From positions 1 to 14,391 of the forward strand of contig RBNI01004243.1 of NCBI GenBank assembly GCA_003990745.1: a stretch of 14,391 bases of DNA, written 5' to 3'. This stretch comes from Jimgerdemannia flammicorona. Taxonomy: Eukaryota > Mucoromycota > Endogonomycetes > Endogonales > Endogonaceae. A model generated the notes under the pieces. The model did not search any database. It saw only the letters and a list, made by a program, of their open reading frames with translations, and was not told the DNA's origin. Of this stretch, positions 7,501-14,391 are shown one piece after another. The position numbers and the translations under genes are program-made. Numbering within the stretch: position 1 is the first letter of the stretch; the number at the start of each line of letters is the position of its first letter.

Positions 7501-10500
7501 TCTCGAATGCGAAACCCCTACAAAACTACTTCGCTGTCAGCATCGACCCATCCGCGGCACTGGACATCCCTGGCGTTATTGCTTTCATTTCTTCGGAGGA
7601 CATTCCCGGTACCAAAGAGCTTGTGGGAATGGGCAAAAGTGAGCCTTTCTTCGCCGTGGATGAAGTCCATGCAGTAGGTAAGACATTCGCTTCCGCGTTC
7701 AGTACATGTTTTCACTTAATTTCAGACTTTGACATGTTTTGAACCCTGTGCAATTAGGTCAGTACATCGGTATGGTTATCGCGGATTCGAAAGAGCTCGC
7801 CGTGGAAGCAGCGCGGCTGGTTAAAATTGAGTACGAAGAGTTACCTGCAATCTTAACTCTCAAGGTGAACCGATAGTGCAATTTTTTTTTTTTTTTTTTT
7901 TTTTGCAAAGGCTCGGACGACCAAAGCTGATGAAAGATTCGGCTAAACACATCACATACATCTGTAATGAATTATAGGATGCCATCTCTAAGAAATCATA
8001 CCTGACTCCGCCTTTCCAAATAAACCGCGGTGACGTGGATCAGGGGTTCGCGCAATCTGCCCATATCTTTGAAGGTAAGAATTTATTGGTGTCGATCCTT
8101 GCGACTTAATATAATGTCACCGAGCGGAAATTTACAAAAACCTCTCGGTTGACAATAGGGGAAGTTCATATTGGCGGGCAAGATCATTTCTACCTAGAAA
8201 CCCACTCTGCTCGCGTCTCGCCTCGCTTCGAGAGCAACGAGTACGACCTTTACGTGTCGTCACAAAACATCAAAAGTTGCCAGGAGCAGATGGCACGAGC
8301 ATTGGCTATCCCCTACCACAAGATTCGTGCTCATGTGAAGAGAATGGGCGGGGCAAGTATTAGGTCGAAACCGCGTAATAGTGTGTATGGGTTTGTTGCT
8401 AGCGAAAAACATCTTAACATGCGGACCTTTCGCGATGCCTGTAGGCCTTCGGCGGCAAGGAAACGCGAGTATACTCGATGATAGTTGGTTGTGCGGTGGC
8501 AAGCAAGAAGGTTAAACGTCCGGTGAGGTGCATGTACAATCGTGACATGGACATGATCGCAACGGGTGGGCGACATCCGTTTTACGCCAAATGGAAGGTT
8601 GGCGTCGCTGCGAACGGCAAAATTCTCTCTTTGGATCTGCAGGTACGTATGCTGGCGAATTCTCAACGTCCCGATGGCATGATTAATACAAGAACACGTT
8701 CTGCTCTTTGCCATGGTGTTAATCTTCGCCCCTTCGAACCACATTAGCTTTACAGCAACGGTGGCTGGTCCCTTGACAGTAGCTACTATGTTATGATCCA
8801 CGCGGTCATGAATTCGGACAACGTGTACAATATCGCCAACTTCAATATAGTAGGCAACGTCTGCCGCACGAACTTGCCCTCTAATACCGCGATGCGGGGA
8901 TTTGGCTCACCACAGGGTCTGCTTGTCGCGGAGGCGTGGATGAACGAGATCTCGAGGAAACTCCAGATACCATTGGACAAGCTTCATGTTGGTCCCAATT
9001 TCAGAGCAATCCTTTGTTAGTTTTGCACGACACCATTTTGAAAGTTTGGTAACTCGATCTAATCCCACACAACCTATGCAGGAATTGAACTTCTACCGTG
9101 AGGGCCAGCCCACGTTGCACAAAATCCCGCTCTTAGACTTCCATGCGCCCACCTGTTACGCGCAGGTGAAGCGACAGGCCGAGTACGAACGTCGCCGGCG
9201 CGAGGTAGACGAATTCAACAGCCAGAACAAGTGGCGCAAGCGCGGCCTATCCATCCTGCCCACCAAGCATCCCCTCGGATATGGCGGCATTGTACCATTA
9301 AATCAGGCGTCGGCCATCGTACACATGTACATGGATGGGTCGGTGCTCTTGTACCATTGTGGTACGGAGATGGGGTGTGTACGTTTGTTAGATGTTCGTT
9401 CGACGTCTATTCGCTCGTATGCATTTATCGATTGGTTGCGTGATTTACGTTCTCAGCTCTTTTGTGTTTCGTCGACCCTAGCCAAGGCCTCAATACCAAG
9501 GTCGTCCAGGTTGCCAGTGAGATCCTGTGCATTCCCACTTCATCCATATTTATCAGCGAGACCACCACTGACGCGACGCCGAATCCGAGCACCACCGGCG
9601 GCAGCATGGGATCCGATCTTAACGGGGCCGCCGTAAAACTGGCGTGCGAAACCCTGGCGGAAAGATTGAGGCCATACCGGGAGAAGACGCCAGAAGCCCC
9701 TATGGACCAGGTATTTTCTGCGCCAAATGGGTGATTTGCGGGAGTGACTTTAGGATGATATCCTGATCACGCCTTTCGCGACCTAGATTGCGGAGGCAGC
9801 TTACAATGACCGGGTCAACTTGACGGCCAATGGGTTCTACCAGACTCCATTGGTGGCGGACAATGCAGTATATATGTACTACTCATACGGCGCTGCGGTC
9901 ACAGAGGTATTTCGATCGCCATTTTTTATTTTGTGAAAAACGACCACCATTAAATATTTTTTCAATGTCCCGTGAAACAGGTTGAGATGGACGTTCTCAG
10001 CGGAGACTGGTCCATTCTGCGAACAGGTTGGTTGTTTGAACCTGTGTTTCTCGTTCCGAGCCACCATATCCACCAAATGAATATTTTTTGATTACTCATC
10101 ATAATCTTGCCAGATATCGTCATGGATATCGGAAAATGTTTGAATCCCGCGTTGGATGTGGGCCAAGTGAGTAACAGTTTTGCCCACTTGGGGTTTCTGA
10201 ATCAAATTTAACAAATCTCTTCATATTATCATCGTCCCCTTGATGGAAAACCAACTATTGTACGATCTAGATCGAAGGTGCTTTTATGCAAGGGATGGGT
10301 ATGTATTTCAATGTATATCAAGAATTCAGTGATGAAACAATTCCTGGCGATTTCGTATCTCACATATGCTTTATCAGGCATGACTACACTTGAGGAAATC
10401 GTCTTCTCCAGCATGACCGGTGAAATGAAAACCAAAGGGCCCAACACGTATAAGCTGCCCACGGCCAAGTGCGTCGAGTTCTATGTAACCACATTTTCTC

Positions 10501-11010
10501 TCCTCCCCCACTTCGATCCTCTTCTCACTTCATCCGTCTTCCTTCAGGGACATCCCGCAGATCTTCAACATCAGCCTCGTCAAGGGCGTGACTTACGAAA
10601 ACCTGCTCACCATCAACCGTTCCAAGGGGGTGGGCGAGCCACCGTTGTTCTTGGTGAGTGGAGAGATTTAGTTGTCCTCATTGGCTGCTGGTCGGCGATG
10701 TTCTTGTGCTCGGGTGTTGATTACCGTTCCTATCCCCCCTCCCTACGAAAACAGGGTAGCACTGCCTGCTTTGCCCTCAGGGACGCAATCTTGGCAGCCA
10801 GGTATGTGAACTGTTGGTGGACTTGGTCCGGTTTCAATGTTTTTTGCAAAAATGAAGTCGTTTCATCATTATCTGCCTGCTGCCCTCTTCCCCGTACACA
10901 GAGACACGTTCGGCATCAAGGAACATCTGCCGTTCAAGACCCCGGTTACCGTCGAGTACATCAAGCTTGCGTGTACTGAGGGTGTGGACCCGACCAAACT
11001 TTACGCTTGA
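4515..11010 (+). CDS. XDH: Xanthine dehydrogenase/aldehyde oxidase family molybdo-flavoprotein (26 exons, 1352 aa)
   Basis: Hydroxylase with 2x[2Fe-2S], FAD and molybdopterin. Exons: 4515-4659, 4759-4810, 4966-5272, 5372-5512, 5621-5776, 5864-6020, 6107-6189, 6272-6391, 6491-7137, 7276-7431, 7541-7677, 7758-7864, 7978-8074, 8159-8352, 8445-8642, 8748-8987, 9082-9374, 9482-9710, 9787-9906, 9981-10026, 10114-10166, 10271-10298, 10378-10468, 10548-10653, 10755-10801, 10902-11010. These total 4059 nt and 1352 aa, the family's usual length. Fe-S ligands: C43/C48/C51/C73 and C112/C115/C154/C156. The FAD domain spans about 250-550, the hammerhead domain starts at about 610 and the Mo domain runs about 740-1310. 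Seen: GGAFGGKE (E839, bovine E802), RGF 949-951 (R912/F914), GTEMGQG and GVGEP (E1296, bovine E1261). Odd: bovine R880 is H917, and the RRxDD loop is RQTAS (471-475), as in aldehyde oxidases. The start ATG places C43 exactly as in bovine XDH. Family is near certain; XDH versus oxidase, or an HxnS-like nicotinate hydroxylase, is open. No peroxisomal SKL-type tail: it ends LYA. Confidence 0.93.
4699..4736 (+). repeat. T-rich tract in intron 1
   Basis: An almost pure T/C stretch fills the middle of intron 1 (4660-4758). It starts 39 nt after the GTACGT donor and ends 22 nt before the TAG acceptor, so here it could also serve as a classical polypyrimidine tract. Confidence 0.85.
5536..5557 (+). 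repeat. T22 homopolymer in intron 4
   Basis: An uninterrupted run of 22 T starts 23 nt downstream of the GTACGT donor of intron 4 (5513-5620) and ends 63 nt before the CAG acceptor. It is nearer the donor than the acceptor, unlike a normal polypyrimidine tract. Confidence 0.9.
6269..6274 (+). other. NAGNAG tandem acceptor at intron 7
   Basis: The intron 7 acceptor reads TAG-CAG. Both AGs keep frame: using 6271 adds one Gln (exon from 6272, 1352-aa protein), using 6274 omits it (exon from 6275, 1351 aa). The extra residue falls in the linker just before the FAD-domain motif [16 protein letters not shown] chose the first AG by default; the sequence cannot decide. Confidence 0.7.
7155..7179 (+). 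repeat. T25 homopolymer in intron 9
   Basis: An uninterrupted run of 25 T starts 17 nt after the donor of intron 9 (7138-7275) and lies about 95 nt before the acceptor. It is therefore donor-proximal. Confidence 0.9.
7882..7904 (+). repeat. T23 homopolymer in intron 12
   Basis: An uninterrupted run of 23 T starts 17 nt after the GTGAAC donor of intron 12 (7865-7977). The spacing is the same as in intron 9. Confidence 0.9.
8353..8444 (+). other. GC-AG intron (intron 14) in the XDH-family gene
   Basis: The conserved motif [11 protein letters not shown] is interrupted between codons by 92 nt that begin GCAAGT and end TAG. Reading through shifts frame and reaches a stop at 8479. No GT donor restores the motif: the only nearby GT leaves a partial codon that no acceptor completes. 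GCAAGT is the known consensus of GC-type donors, spliced by the normal U2 spliceosome. A CTTAACATG branch-point-like element lies about 30 nt before the acceptor. Confidence 0.85.
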
Positions 11011-11070
11011 AAGATGGATTGGTTAAAATACGAATTGCAAGATAACGGTATCGCTATCACACATGGCGGC

Positions 11071-11076
11071 AATAAA
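11071..11076 (+). terminator. AATAAA poly(A) signal of the XDH-family gene
   Basis: A canonical AATAAA lies 61 nt after the TGA stop at 11008-11010 and before the next gene. It is followed by a TAGTTGATAGTAG T/G-rich stretch that could aid cleavage. Confidence 0.55.
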
Positions 11077-11201
11077 TTCGTTCCTGAAGTAGTTGATAGT
11101 AGTTAATTTATGGGTGGCACAAGCAGTGGGTGGGGTGATCACATGATGTTAACCCAAACGGCATTGACCAAGCCTCGTTCTGCATCGAACCAAACATTAC
11201 C

Positions 11202-12107
11202 ATGTCTGTCATCCACTGTACACACCCCGACCATTGCCCGCGCTCACAGGCCTGCGCTGCAACCCCCGTTGGCCTGATCTGCCAGGATTCCCGGCTTGAG
11301 GCCTTCCAACTGATCTCCAACCCGGCCTACGCTTTTTACTATAACCACGCCGACTCCCACGCCAGGTTCCCCATGGGCACGGATGTGGACTCCCCCTGCG
11401 AGCACATCCCCCCCTCTACTGACCTGGACTCCCTCATTGTGAACCGCACCGACCTCTCTCTGTCCCCCAACGACTTTCTCTACATTGGCAGTTGCCTCCG
11501 GGGCTCCTTCTGCTCCCCGGATACCCGTACCTGCCAGTACCGCCTCTCGCCCGGCGAGCCCTGCACGTCCGACTTCCAGTGTGACTACCTCTCGTACCCG
11601 GGGCAGTGCGTCAACGACACATGCCGCACCACGTGGAGGTCATGGGGGGAGGACGGGGAAGGCGACCTGGGCCTGGAGAGCGACGGGTTCGGCCCACAGT
11701 TTCGGATGCGTGAAGGGAGTAACGTGGCCGTGGCCATGGTGTCGGCCATTGTCATGATGGTGCTACTCATGTGGGTGAGAATGCGCATCGCAATGATGGA
11801 CGGTTGGTTTGAGAAGTGGGGGATCGTCGTTGTCGGCGCTGGGAGGTGGGGCGGAAGGTGGAACCCGGAGGCCGATATGGGTGGGTTGGCGCCTGAGGTC
11901 GGGCCGACGAGGGGGAGTGGAAGGAATGGCGTCGGATCGGGGGGTGGAAATGGCCAGGAGTGGAAGGAATGGGCGAGGAATATGGTCGCGAAGCCGCATA
12001 CGTGGTGGGTAACGAAGAGGCAGCCAGTGGCATATGTCCCGTTGGGTGCAAGGGAGAGACCGGTGGGGGAACCTGTGATGGAGGAGCCGCCGGCGTACCA
12101 GGAGTAG
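11202..12107 (+). CDS. Dickkopf-like cysteine-rich single-pass membrane protein, 301 aa
   Basis: The N-terminal about 170 residues hold 12 cysteines (C6 to C141). The last eight follow a Dickkopf N-terminal-like pattern: GSC..GSFCSPDTRTCQYRL, then PGEPC..DFQC and PGQC..DTC. Two sequons (N81, N138) fit an extracellular or luminal position. One strong hydrophobic span (about 175-193) is followed by basic residues, so the C-terminus should be cytosolic. The tail (about 195-301) is rich in Gly, Trp and Arg and ends in PPAY (296-299), a PPxY motif of the kind bound by Rsp5/NEDD4 WW domains. No signal peptide follows this ATG. The frame stays open upstream to 11139 and encodes a further Cys and an NIT sequon, so the true start may be a spliced upstream exon. 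Function is unknown; a cell-surface or secretory-pathway role is inferred. It lies 191 bp behind the XDH-family stop, same strand, with no intron visible. Confidence 0.8.
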   Translation: MSVIHCTHPDHCPRSQACAATPVGLICQDSRLEAFQLISNPAYAFYYNHADSHARFPMGTDVDSPCEHIPPSTDLDSLIVNRTDLSLSPNDFLYIGSCLRGSFCSPDTRTCQYRLSPGEPCTSDFQCDYLSYPGQCVNDTCRTTWRSWGEDGEGDLGLESDGFGPQFRMREGSNVAVAMVSAIVMMVLLMWVRMRIAMMDGWFEKWGIVVVGAGRWGGRWNPEADMGGLAPEVGPTRGSGRNGVGSGGGNGQEWKEWARNMVAKPHTWWVTKRQPVAYVPLGARERPVGEPVMEEPPAYQE

Positions 12108-12443
12108 AGGAAGAGGTCAACGAGGTCCCGAGTTTGCAGCACTATGGTACATTTATGCGCCATAATTCTTTCTCATCACATGTGGCAATCAAGATATCCT
12201 ATTGTTTTTTTATCACTTTTATTTTGTGTTTTGTTTTCGCCCTGATCCACACGGTCAATAGAGCTTAATAATTGTAAATCATGGTGGGGGTTTTTTTTTT
12301 GTTCACGAAAAAAGTTTTGATTACTTTCCAGCATTCGAGCTTCTGTCCCATCCAAGTCGGGGTCTCTACGGTCGTTTGTCCTACCAAACCTTGCTCATAC
12401 CCTAGTATGACGGCACCGAACATCGTATCTTGACGTGCAGGAT

Positions 12444-12449
12444 AATAAA
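12444..12449 (+). terminator. Possible AATAAA poly(A) signal
   Basis: AATAAA lies 337 nt after the stop of the cysteine-rich membrane protein gene. The distance is long for a fungal 3' UTR, but no closer canonical copy exists; TTAATAATTG at 12264-12273 is a weaker, nearer alternative. Confidence 0.25.
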
Positions 12450-12791
12450 AACCGCACGCATGAAAATTCTTTTCTGTAGTTCGCAGCTCCCTTATCCTAG
12501 TGAAATGTATATTTGAGTCATCCTATTCTAATTTCGCGCATTCCGACATTCTCTGTGCAAAGCAAAACCCTCTTATTACCACCCATTCGCACGACCCAAT
12601 CAATCGTGGGGCAAACGAATTCATCTCTGACATCCATCAACGCCTCGCCTCGTGACAGAGGTCCAGAGCCTAAAACCCGGAATCAGCCTGTTTCGTCGCC
12701 GCCCCCCTCTCCATCCGCTAGCTTCCATCTCCGGCCGCTGGTAGCCTTACAATCCATTGCGCACTGCTTGAATGCGTCCGGCGACCACGAT

Positions 12792-12926
12792 CTGTGTGTA
12801 GGATAGAGGACCACGACGCACTAGTGTAGCATCGAGGGGTCCCGTGTTTCGACCACGGCTCATCCGTGTAGGATCAAACCGTGTCGCGTTAGTGTCGCAT
12901 GGACGTCCGGCACTAGTGTAGGAATC
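12792..12926 (+). repeat. Degenerate GTGTAGGAT / GACCACG repeat cluster
   Basis: Five imperfect copies of a TAGTGTAGGATCG-like element occur near 12794, 12823, 12867, 12890 and 12914, spaced about 23-45 bp. Three GACCACG copies occur near 12783, 12809 and 12851. CACTAGTGTAG is repeated exactly at two places (12819 and 12911 regions). The copies are diverged, so this is either an old tandem array or a cluster of binding-site-like motifs. Confidence 0.5.
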
Positions 12927-12929
12927 GTG

Positions 12930-12958
12930 CTCGAACCCGCGGCCACCGTGTGTTCGAG
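12930..12958. repeat. 7-bp inverted repeat (hairpin) CTCGAAC / GTTCGAG
   Basis: CTCGAAC (12930-12936) and GTTCGAG (12952-12958) are perfect inverse complements around a 15-nt GC-rich loop. The right arm resembles a tRNA B-box, but no acceptor stem or A-box fits. It could be a remnant of a tRNA-derived element or simply a short palindrome. Confidence 0.4.
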
Positions 12959-13266
12959 ATCCGCTTCCTCGCGACCTCGCATTTTCTTACGCCCGGATCA
13001 AATCGTCCCCGTGAATCGAGAGAAATGTTAGAGACGGGGTGGATGAGTATGAATAAAACGTCATCGCTTGGCTCCCCATACTTTACCGCTGAGCAATTAT
13101 CGGCGATGTCTCGGTAAGACTCACACCAACTTGTCGCCACATCCCTCCTGCGCTTACGCGCTTGCCATCTATTGTAATCTCAACAAAGATGCGATGCATA
13201 TAGAGAAGGGATACGCCACATCAAAATAATGATATATTAAACATCTATATTACATTACATGTCAAC

Positions 13267-13422
13267 ATGTATCCGGAATTAACCGAAGCAACCCCTAAAC
13301 CCTCTTCTACTTCTCGCTATGATAATCTTTTTGCTAATCTATCAGCCGAAAAAGCAGAAAGACAACGCAAGAAATTAGAACGCGAAGAAGTCAGAATCAA
13401 ACAAGTATCAAAGTATGTCTAA
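13267..13422 (+). CDS. Small ORF, possible first exon of an unrecognised gene
   Basis: ATG at 13267 opens a 51-codon frame ending in TAA at 13420-13422. The peptide is protein-like: a Pro/Ser/Thr leader, then RYDNLFANLSAEKAE and a strongly charged helix (RQRKKLEREEVRIKQ) typical of a coiled coil. A consensus fungal donor GTATGT sits at 13413-13418, just before the stop, so this may be an exon ending at 13412. An acceptor TTAAG at 13490 gives a 61-residue product ending at 13530. A GTATCA donor near 13404 joined to the same acceptor would instead enter a frame running antisense to the transporter gene. Codons are more AT-rich than in the neighbours. The ORF converges on the transporter's 3' end. 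I do not recognise the family; it is either a small gene, a partial gene or chance. Confidence 0.35.
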   Translation: MYPELTEATPKPSSTSRYDNLFANLSAEKAERQRKKLEREEVRIKQVSKYV

Positions 13423-13542
13423 AAAAACAAACGTGACAGTCTGTGCCTCAATGTTTTGCGAACCAACGACACGATTCGGTCCACGTTAAGAATGCTTTTC
13501 GCAAATTGCGTCTCGGTAAACCCCTCATAGCCTCCCTACAAC

Positions 13543-14391
13543 CTACACCAACGCTGACCTCTTTGCGATTGCGAACCCGACGACGGCAAACATTGCAAAC
13601 ACGCCGAGGATCCAAAAGAACCACACGAGGTCATCCTGGTCGCGGCCAGGAACCTTAACGTTCATGCCAAACAGACCGGTAACAAGGTTCATGGGCACGA
13701 TGACGGTGGCGAAGACAGTAAGGCGCCCGACGACGTCGTTGGTGACGCTCGAGGTCTGCGTTAGCTCGATCGAGATCTGTGCCAGGTAATTGGAGTGCGA
13801 ACGCGCCAGGATCGTCTCGTAATGGTTGAGGTTTTGAACCATCGTGACGATGTGGTCTGGTGCGGGTTCCGGTGTACTTGTACTTTAGTGGATCGAACAA
13901 GTGGCCAAACTACAAAGAAACAATCTCCGAGCGAGATAAAAAAAAAAAACGCACCGCACCTTGAATATCCCCCAGATAGAGGGCAACATTATGGTGCATG
14001 GCTCTTTTATGCGCGTTTATCGGCGCACTCGATCCGCCCACTCCCGCCCCCGCCTCCAACCCCATCTCGTTGGCAACCTCGAATCTCTTCATTAGACCCT
14101 TGACAACGTCTGCCTTGGTGCTGAGTAGCCTGAGCAGCTGCATGACCTTTTTACGGCAGTGTCCGATGCGGCGGAGCATATCGGACTGCTCGGACTCACG
14201 CAGCAGCAGCACGAGATCGTCGATGGAGTCAACCTCGAGTTCAATCTGTTGAATCAGCGGTGCGAACGAATCTGTGATGTCATCGATCAGCGCGTAGTTG
14301 ATCCAGTCGGGGGTCACCGTGATGAAGTCCTTGAGCTGGCGGATGCGCTTGCGAACCTTATGGGGGTGGGGGGTGGGTATGAAGTGAAACT
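13543..14391 (-). CDS. ALR1: ALR1/MNR2-type CorA magnesium transporter, C-terminal part (partial)
   Basis: CorA-superfamily Mg2+ channel of the fungal ALR1/MNR2 branch, a multimer in the plasma or vacuolar membrane. Two exons are visible: 14391-13960 and 13856-13543, giving about 247 residues. The first opens with FHFIPTPHPHKVRKRIRQL and continues with DWINYALIDDITDSFAPLI, highly characteristic of ALR proteins, then a long helical stalk (EVDSIDDLVLLLRESEQ, LLRLLSTKADVVKGLMKR) and a Gly/Ala-rich loop. Splicing joins LGDIQ to DHIVTMVQNLNHYE. The second exon holds TM1 (about LTVFATVIVPMNLVTGLF), the signature GMN at 13668-13660, an acidic outer loop and TM2 (LVWFFWILGVFAMFAVVGFA). The protein stops soon after TM2 (TAG 13545-13543). 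The N-terminal part lies beyond the window. The intron (13959-13857, 103 nt) carries a T12 tract just after the donor. Confidence 0.9.
13938..13949 (-). repeat. T12 tract in the transporter intron
   Basis: Read on the coding (minus) strand, a T12 run begins 10 nt downstream of the donor of the 13959-13857 intron. It repeats, in another gene and on the other strand, the donor-proximal T-tracts of the XDH-family introns. Confidence 0.85.

Larger units (their letters stand above)
12108..13266. other. 1.16-kb intergenic region with repeats
   Basis: It begins with the probable 3' UTR of the cysteine-rich membrane protein, with a T10 run at 12291-12300. I see no supportable gene: the open frames at 12513-12806 (plus) and 12913-13140 (minus) lack ATG starts and recognisable content. 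The middle holds the degenerate GTGTAGGAT-like repeats and a hairpin. The last 70 bp are AT-rich and precede the small ORF at 13267. There is no convincing tRNA. Confidence 0.5.

Noticed and set aside
8479..8484. In-frame TGA TAG stops after the FGGKE region suggesting a pseudogene
   Set aside because: They appear only if the GC-AG intron is read through; splicing restores a continuous frame to the C-terminus.
11585..12163. 192-codon minus-strand ORF opposite the cysteine-rich membrane protein
   Set aside because: Pro/Ser/His-rich shadow of the G-rich coding strand; the plus-strand frame has the domain-like cysteines and membrane span.
12797..12864. tRNA-like fold (GGAT...ATCC ends, CCGTG/CACGG T-arm-like stem with TTTCGAC loop)
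   Set aside because: The loop is offset by one base from TTCRANY, the acceptor pairs for only about four bases, and no D-arm or anticodon arm fits.
14317..14391. Splice acceptor (CATAAG) at 14357 as the start of the transporter exon
   Set aside because: The frame continues through it as FHFIPTPHPHK, which matches ALR1-type proteins, so the exon extends to the window edge.

Overview
The window looks like nuclear DNA from a fungus, most likely an early-diverging (chytrid-like) one. The reasons are a molybdo-flavoprotein gene cut by 25 small (74-155 nt) GT-AG introns plus one GC-AG intron, a fungal ALR1-type CorA magnesium transporter, a Dickkopf-type cysteine-rich membrane protein, and gene-free stretches with homopolymers and microsatellites. 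The lineage is an inference from family resemblance, since I could run no search.

Layout: (1) 541-1815, minus: an intact single-exon ORF for a 424-residue protein I do not recognise, with a 33-bp tandem duplication near its start and a TATA-like box upstream. (2) 1816-4514: about 2.7 kb with no gene I can support, holding AT-rich and homopolymer tracts; its last 200 bp form the presumed promoter of the next gene, with a palindromic TGACGTCA and GATA-type motifs. (3) 4515-11010, plus: the dominant feature, a complete xanthine dehydrogenase/aldehyde oxidase family gene. I rebuilt 26 exons (4059 nt, 1352 residues) from homology and splice sites, and the frame closes exactly. (4) 11202-12107, plus: a type I-like membrane protein with a 12-cysteine outer part, one membrane span, a Gly/Trp-rich tail and a C-terminal PPxY motif. 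(5) 12108-13266: no gene, but a degenerate GTGTAGGAT-like repeat cluster and a hairpin. (6) 13267-13422, plus: a small ORF that may be a first exon. (7) 13543-14391, minus: the C-terminal two exons of an ALR1/MNR2-type Mg2+ transporter, running off the right edge.

The genes show no obvious shared pathway. The XDH-family enzyme and the Dickkopf-like gene lie head to tail with only 191 bp between them; the small ORF and the transporter converge.

The most interesting signal is inside the XDH-family enzyme. All eight Fe-S cysteines, the molybdenum-site Glu pair and the Arg-Gly-Phe motif are kept. The substrate-binding Arg880 (bovine numbering) is His, the FAD-side RRxDD loop that marks NAD+-using dehydrogenases is replaced by an aldehyde-oxidase-like sequence, and several other pocket positions differ. 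This suggests an oxidase, or a hydroxylase with a different substrate, rather than a plain xanthine dehydrogenase. A second observation is that long sense-strand T-tracts sit just downstream of 5' splice sites in introns of two unrelated genes.
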